Assembly (NCBI GenBank): GCA_902520385.1
Contig: CABYOB010000024.1
Span: forward strand, 1-7,907
DNA: 7,907 nucleotides
DNA from: an uncultured Bacteroidota bacterium
GTDB taxonomy: Bacteria > Bacteroidota > Bacteroidia > Flavobacteriales > TMED113
Direction of reading: 5' to 3'
Positions 6,688 to 7,907 of the stretch are shown here, in pieces; the first letter of the stretch is position 1, and every line of letters begins with the position of its first letter. The notes beneath the pieces were generated by a model. The model made no database searches. It was not told the DNA's origin and saw only the letters and a list, made by a program, of their open reading frames with translations. The position numbers and the translations under genes are program-made.

Positions 6688-7907
6688 TACACAACACCTT
6701 GATCAATCATTGAATCTGCAATTTTATAAAAAGCAGCAACATTTGCTCCCTTAACATAATCAATATAATCACCACTACGACCATGTTCTACACATGAATC
6801 ATGAATTTGAGACATTATTAATTTTAACTTTTCATCAACTTCTTTTGGGCTCCAAGACATTCTTATAGAATTTTGGGACATTTCTAAAGCAGAAGTAGCA
6901 ACACCACCAGCATTAGAAGCTTTTCCAGGAGCATATAAAATTTTTTCATTTTGAAATAAAATTATAGCTTCAGGATTACATGGCATATTTGCTCCTTCAC
7001 TAACACAAATACACCCATTTTTAAGTAGGTTTCTAGCGTCATTTTCATCAAGTTCATTCTGCGTCGCGCATGGTAAAGCAATGTCACAAGAAACATTCCA
7101 TGGCTTTCCTTCAAAAAAATCACAATTAAACTTTTCAGCGTACTCTTTAATTCTTCCTTTTTTAACATTTTTTAAATGAAATATGAAATCCAATTTCTCA
7201 TGTGTTATGCCTTCTTTATCATATATATACCCAGAAGAATCTGACAAGGTTACTACTTTTGCTCCTAATTCAATAGCTTTTTGACAAGAAAATTGAGCAA
7301 CATTTCCCGAGCCAGAAATTACAACGGTCTTGTCTTTAAAAGATTCATTTTTTGTTTTTAACATATGTTGAGCGAAATATACATTTCCATATCCAGTAGC
7401 TTCAGGCCTTAAATTAGAACCTCCCCAATTATAAGATTTTCCAGTTATTGCTCCTGTAAATTCATTCTTTAATCTTTTGTATTGACCGAAAAGGTATCCT
7501 ATCTCTTTTGACCCCACACCTATATCTCCAGCAGGAACATCTGTGTTAGGGCCAATATATTTTTGAAGCTCGTTCATAAATGATTGACAAAATCTCATAA
7601 TCTCTCCATCAGATTTGCCCTTAGGGTTAAAATCAGCCCCACCTTTACCTCCTCCAATAGGTAACCCAGTAAGAGCATTCTTGAAAATTTGTTCAAATGC
7701 TAAAAATTTCAAAATAGATAAATTGACAGAAGGATGAAATCTTAACCCCCCTTTGTAAGGCCCTATTGCAGAGTTAAATTGGACTCTAAAGCCTCTATTA
7801 ACTTGTATTTCATTGTTATCATCTACCCACGGAACTTTAAAAATAATTGTTCTCTCAGGCTCTGTTAATCTTTGTACTAAACTTTGTTTTAAATATTTTT
7901 CATTTTT
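6687..7907 (-). CDS. gdhA: Glutamate dehydrogenase (NADP-type, hexameric), 5'-truncated by window edge
   Basis: Reversibly aminates 2-oxoglutarate with ammonium to glutamate; the GdhA type normally works with NADPH in assimilation. The frame is open from 7907 to the TAA at 6689-6687, showing 406 residues; comparison with E. coli GdhA (447 aa) suggests about 40 N-terminal residues lie beyond the edge. In visible numbering, the substrate-site residues are all present: Lys52 in GPYKGG, Gln73 and Lys76 in FEQIFKNAL, the catalytic Lys88 in GGGKGG, and the Asp128 of DVPAGDIGVG. The Rossmann domain has GSGNVAQ followed by SDSSG. The C-terminal AEGAN- and APGKASNAGGVATS-like blocks match the family. 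The first Met-like codon inside, a TTG at 7712, is an internal Leu in LSILKFLAFE, not a start. Cofactor choice is inferred from similarity. Its promoter is outside the window. Confidence 0.96.
   Translation of the reverse strand, partial: KNEKYLKQSLVQRLTEPERTIIFKVPWVDDNNEIQVNRGFRVQFNSAIGPYKGGLRFHPSVNLSILKFLAFEQIFKNALTGLPIGGGKGGADFNPKGKSDGEIMRFCQSFMNELQKYIGPNTDVPAGDIGVGSKEIGYLFGQYKRLKNEFTGAITGKSYNWGGSNLRPEATGYGNVYFAQHMLKTKNESFKDKTVVISGSGNVAQFSCQKAIELGAKVVTLSDSSGYIYDKEGITHEKLDFIFHLKNVKKGRIKEYAEKFNCDFFEGKPWNVSCDIALPCATQNELDENDARNLLKNGCICVSEGANMPCNPEAIILFQNEKILYAPGKASNAGGVATSALEMSQNSIRMSWSPKEVDEKLKLIMSQIHDSCVEHGRSGDYIDYVKGANVAAFYKIADSMIDQGVV

Noticed and set aside
6695..6700. AAGGTG seven bases before the kbl ATG, resembling a Shine-Dalgarno site
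   Set aside because: These bases encode the Gln-Gly-Val end of GDH, which E. coli GdhA also shows, so protein constraint explains them. No other gene here has such a site.
6962..7168. Second minus-strand open frame inside gdhA
   Set aside because: It runs in another frame through a well-conserved part of gdhA and has no recognisable content.
7712..7907. Glutamate dehydrogenase appearing to start at 7712
   Set aside because: The codon there is TTG inside the conserved LSILKFLAFE block, and the frame stays open upstream to the window edge with conserved GDH sequence (RGFRVQFNSAIGPYKGG). The gene is cut by the edge, not short.
1..7907. Mobile elements, CRISPR arrays, phage genes or a novel defence system
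   Set aside because: Every stretch is occupied by a recognisable housekeeping or metabolic gene on one strand. There are no regular repeats, transposase motifs or unexplained genes.

Overview
The window is a gene-dense, AT-rich stretch (roughly 30% GC by eye). It holds ten genes, all on the minus strand, and almost no spare DNA; the longest gap is 138 bases. Several independent signs point to Bacteroidota, most likely a flavobacterium-like lineage. The ribosomal protein, EF-Ts, UMP kinase and RRF genes run in the order rplM-rpsI-rpsB-tsf-pyrH-frr. The only substantial gap carries a TTG-N19-TAnnTTTG promoter of the Bacteroidota type. Start codons are preceded by A/T-rich DNA, not Shine-Dalgarno sequences. 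The polyprenyl synthase and S2 motifs also read like Bacteroidota versions from memory. I ran no database search, so the taxonomic placement is an inference.

In transcription order (right to left), the first unit is gdhA (NADP-type glutamate dehydrogenase, its N-terminus cut off by the right edge) followed by kbl (2-amino-3-ketobutyrate CoA ligase). The two overlap in a TAATG stop/start, so they are probably translationally coupled. They join ammonium assimilation to threonine/glycine metabolism.

After the 138-base intergenic region with its promoter comes a tight translation operon: L13, S9, S2, EF-Ts, UMP kinase and ribosome recycling factor, with gaps of 3 to 19 bases. Without an evident break it runs on into a sugar-nucleotide gene (rfbA/rmlA, glucose-1-phosphate thymidylyltransferase). 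That gene overlaps by 11 bases a short-chain-type trans-polyprenyl diphosphate synthase, whose C-terminus is cut off by the left edge.

All nine visible stop codons are TAA. I saw no RNA genes, mobile elements, CRISPR arrays, frameshifts or pseudogenes. The region is mostly conserved housekeeping DNA. The points worth a second look are the promoter and small palindrome before rplM, the envelope/isoprenoid pair attached to the translation operon, and the gdhA-kbl coupling. I do not see an undescribed biological system here.
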